Shown piece by piece: positions 4,536-5,043 of a DNA stretch of 5,043 nucleotides (position 1 is its first letter; the number at the start of each line of letters is the position of its first letter). Location of the stretch: the NCBI GenBank assembly GCA_003140115.1, contig PLIQ01000335.1, positions 1 to 5,043 of the forward strand. The letters run 5' to 3'. The DNA is from Actinomycetota bacterium (GTDB taxonomy: Bacteria > Actinomycetota > Actinomycetes > Streptosporangiales > Streptosporangiaceae). The notes under the pieces are model-generated. The model saw only the letters and a program-made list of their open reading frames with translations. It ran no database searches and was not told the origin of the DNA. The position numbers and the translations under genes were made by a program.

Positions 4536-5043
4536 GCAGCCGGCCGGGCCGACCGCCCGGATAACACGTTAACTGCCGCAGGCCGGGCCCGCCGTGCTTG
4601 CCCTTGTCGCCGCGCCGCTCCAGGATCTCGGCCGCGCCCCGGACCACGCAGCGCAGCGGGTCCTCGACCAGGACCGCGCCGATGCCCGCGGCGGTCTCGA
4701 TCCGGCCGGCCAGGCCGGGCAGCAGCGCACCGCCGCCGGCCAGCCTGATCTTGCCGCGTACCACGTCCTCGGCCAGGCCCGCCGGAATCTCGGACAGCAT
4801 CTCGTGCACCGCGGTGGCGATCGTCGCCACGATGGGCTCCAGCGCGGTGGCCACCAGCCCGCCCGGCACGTAATCCGTCCGGGGGGTGCGCTGCCCGGCG
4901 TCGAGGCCGACGGCCTCGGCCCAGCCCTCGGCCCCGCCGGTCACGCCGAGCGTCATCTTGAGCTGCCGGGCCGCGCGCTGGCTGATGATCAGCCCCATCT
5001 CGTTCCTGATCGCTTGCACGATCGCCTCGTCCATCGCGTTGCC
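4513..5043 (-). CDS. MreB/Mbl-like rod shape-determining protein, C-terminal part (runs off the window)
   Basis: The last 176 residues of a larger protein whose N-terminal part lies beyond the right edge; the frame is open to base 5043, so the ATG at 5034 is internal. The visible part matches the second half of bacterial actin MreB. It opens with GNAMDEAIVQAIRNE, equivalent to the MreB GGxxxDEAI segment. This is followed by LIISQRAARQLKMTLG (usually IGERTAExxKxxIGSA), a helical region EPIVATIATAVHEML, RLAGGGALLPGL (the LTGGGALL nucleotide-site loop), and VEDPLRCVVRGAAEILE (the AEDPLxxVxxG motif). The family's usual GER and IGSA residues are changed, so this looks like a divergent paralogue such as Mbl, not canonical MreB. 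Family members assemble ATP-dependent filaments at the membrane for wall synthesis or spore-wall formation. The last 20-30 residues have low third-position GC and extend past the usual C-terminus. Confidence 0.85.
   Translation of the reverse strand, partial: GNAMDEAIVQAIRNEMGLIISQRAARQLKMTLGVTGGAEGWAEAVGLDAGQRTPRTDYVPGGLVATALEPIVATIATAVHEMLSEIPAGLAEDVVRGKIRLAGGGALLPGLAGRIETAAGIGAVLVEDPLRCVVRGAAEILERRGDKGKHGGPGLRQLTCYPGGRPGRLLAVRFCV

Noticed and set aside
1..5043. CRISPR array, toxin-antitoxin pair, phage-defence cassette, tRNA or rRNA
   Set aside because: No regularly spaced direct repeats, no cas-like, nuclease or toxin motifs, and no tRNA-like cloverleaf or rRNA sequence recognised; the genes present belong to ordinary metabolic, transport and cell-shape families.

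Overview
The window is very GC-rich throughout and is packed with long open frames on both strands. Its gene families (LLM-class flavin/F420-type oxidoreductase, DUF1349, FUSC-type exporter, a DUF3052-like protein and a divergent MreB/Mbl-like actin homologue) fit a high-GC actinobacterium. MreB-type genes in that phylum are mostly found in filamentous or sporulating groups (Streptomyces, Streptosporangiales, Frankia and relatives). I cannot fix the genus from sequence alone.

Layout. Bases 1-520 hold no convincing gene. They do contain a strong G-quadruplex motif on the minus strand (120-155) and a nested four-copy inverted repeat built on GGAGGATC (180-255). Then come two convergent pairs: a small class I SAM-dependent methyltransferase (+, 521-1150) facing a DUF1349 protein (-, 1154-1792) with 3 bases between them, and an LLM-class oxidoreductase (+, 1843-2700) facing a FUSC/aromatic-acid-exporter-like membrane protein (-, from 3911). 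The DUF1349 and oxidoreductase genes are divergent across a 50-base gap. The exporter frame has no stop at its expected end near 2710 and stays open to 1956, antisense to most of the oxidoreductase gene. After a 145-base spacer with relatively AT-rich patches and a perfect 14-base palindrome come a DUF3052-like gene (-, 4057-4497) and, 15 bases upstream of it, the C-terminal part of an MreB/Mbl-like gene (-, 4513 to the window end).

How it works together. The genes look like ordinary chromosomal housekeeping and accessory genes, not one dedicated system. The only operon-like arrangement is MreB-like followed by DUF3052-like. A recurring theme is probable leaderless expression. None of the six starts or start regions visible here shows a clear Shine-Dalgarno sequence, and two starts have a TANNNT -10 box placed so that transcription would begin at the start codon. 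I see no transposase, phage gene, CRISPR array, tRNA or rRNA. I do not find a clear novel system; the features most worth a second look are the nested GGAGGATC repeat and the stop-less exporter frame.
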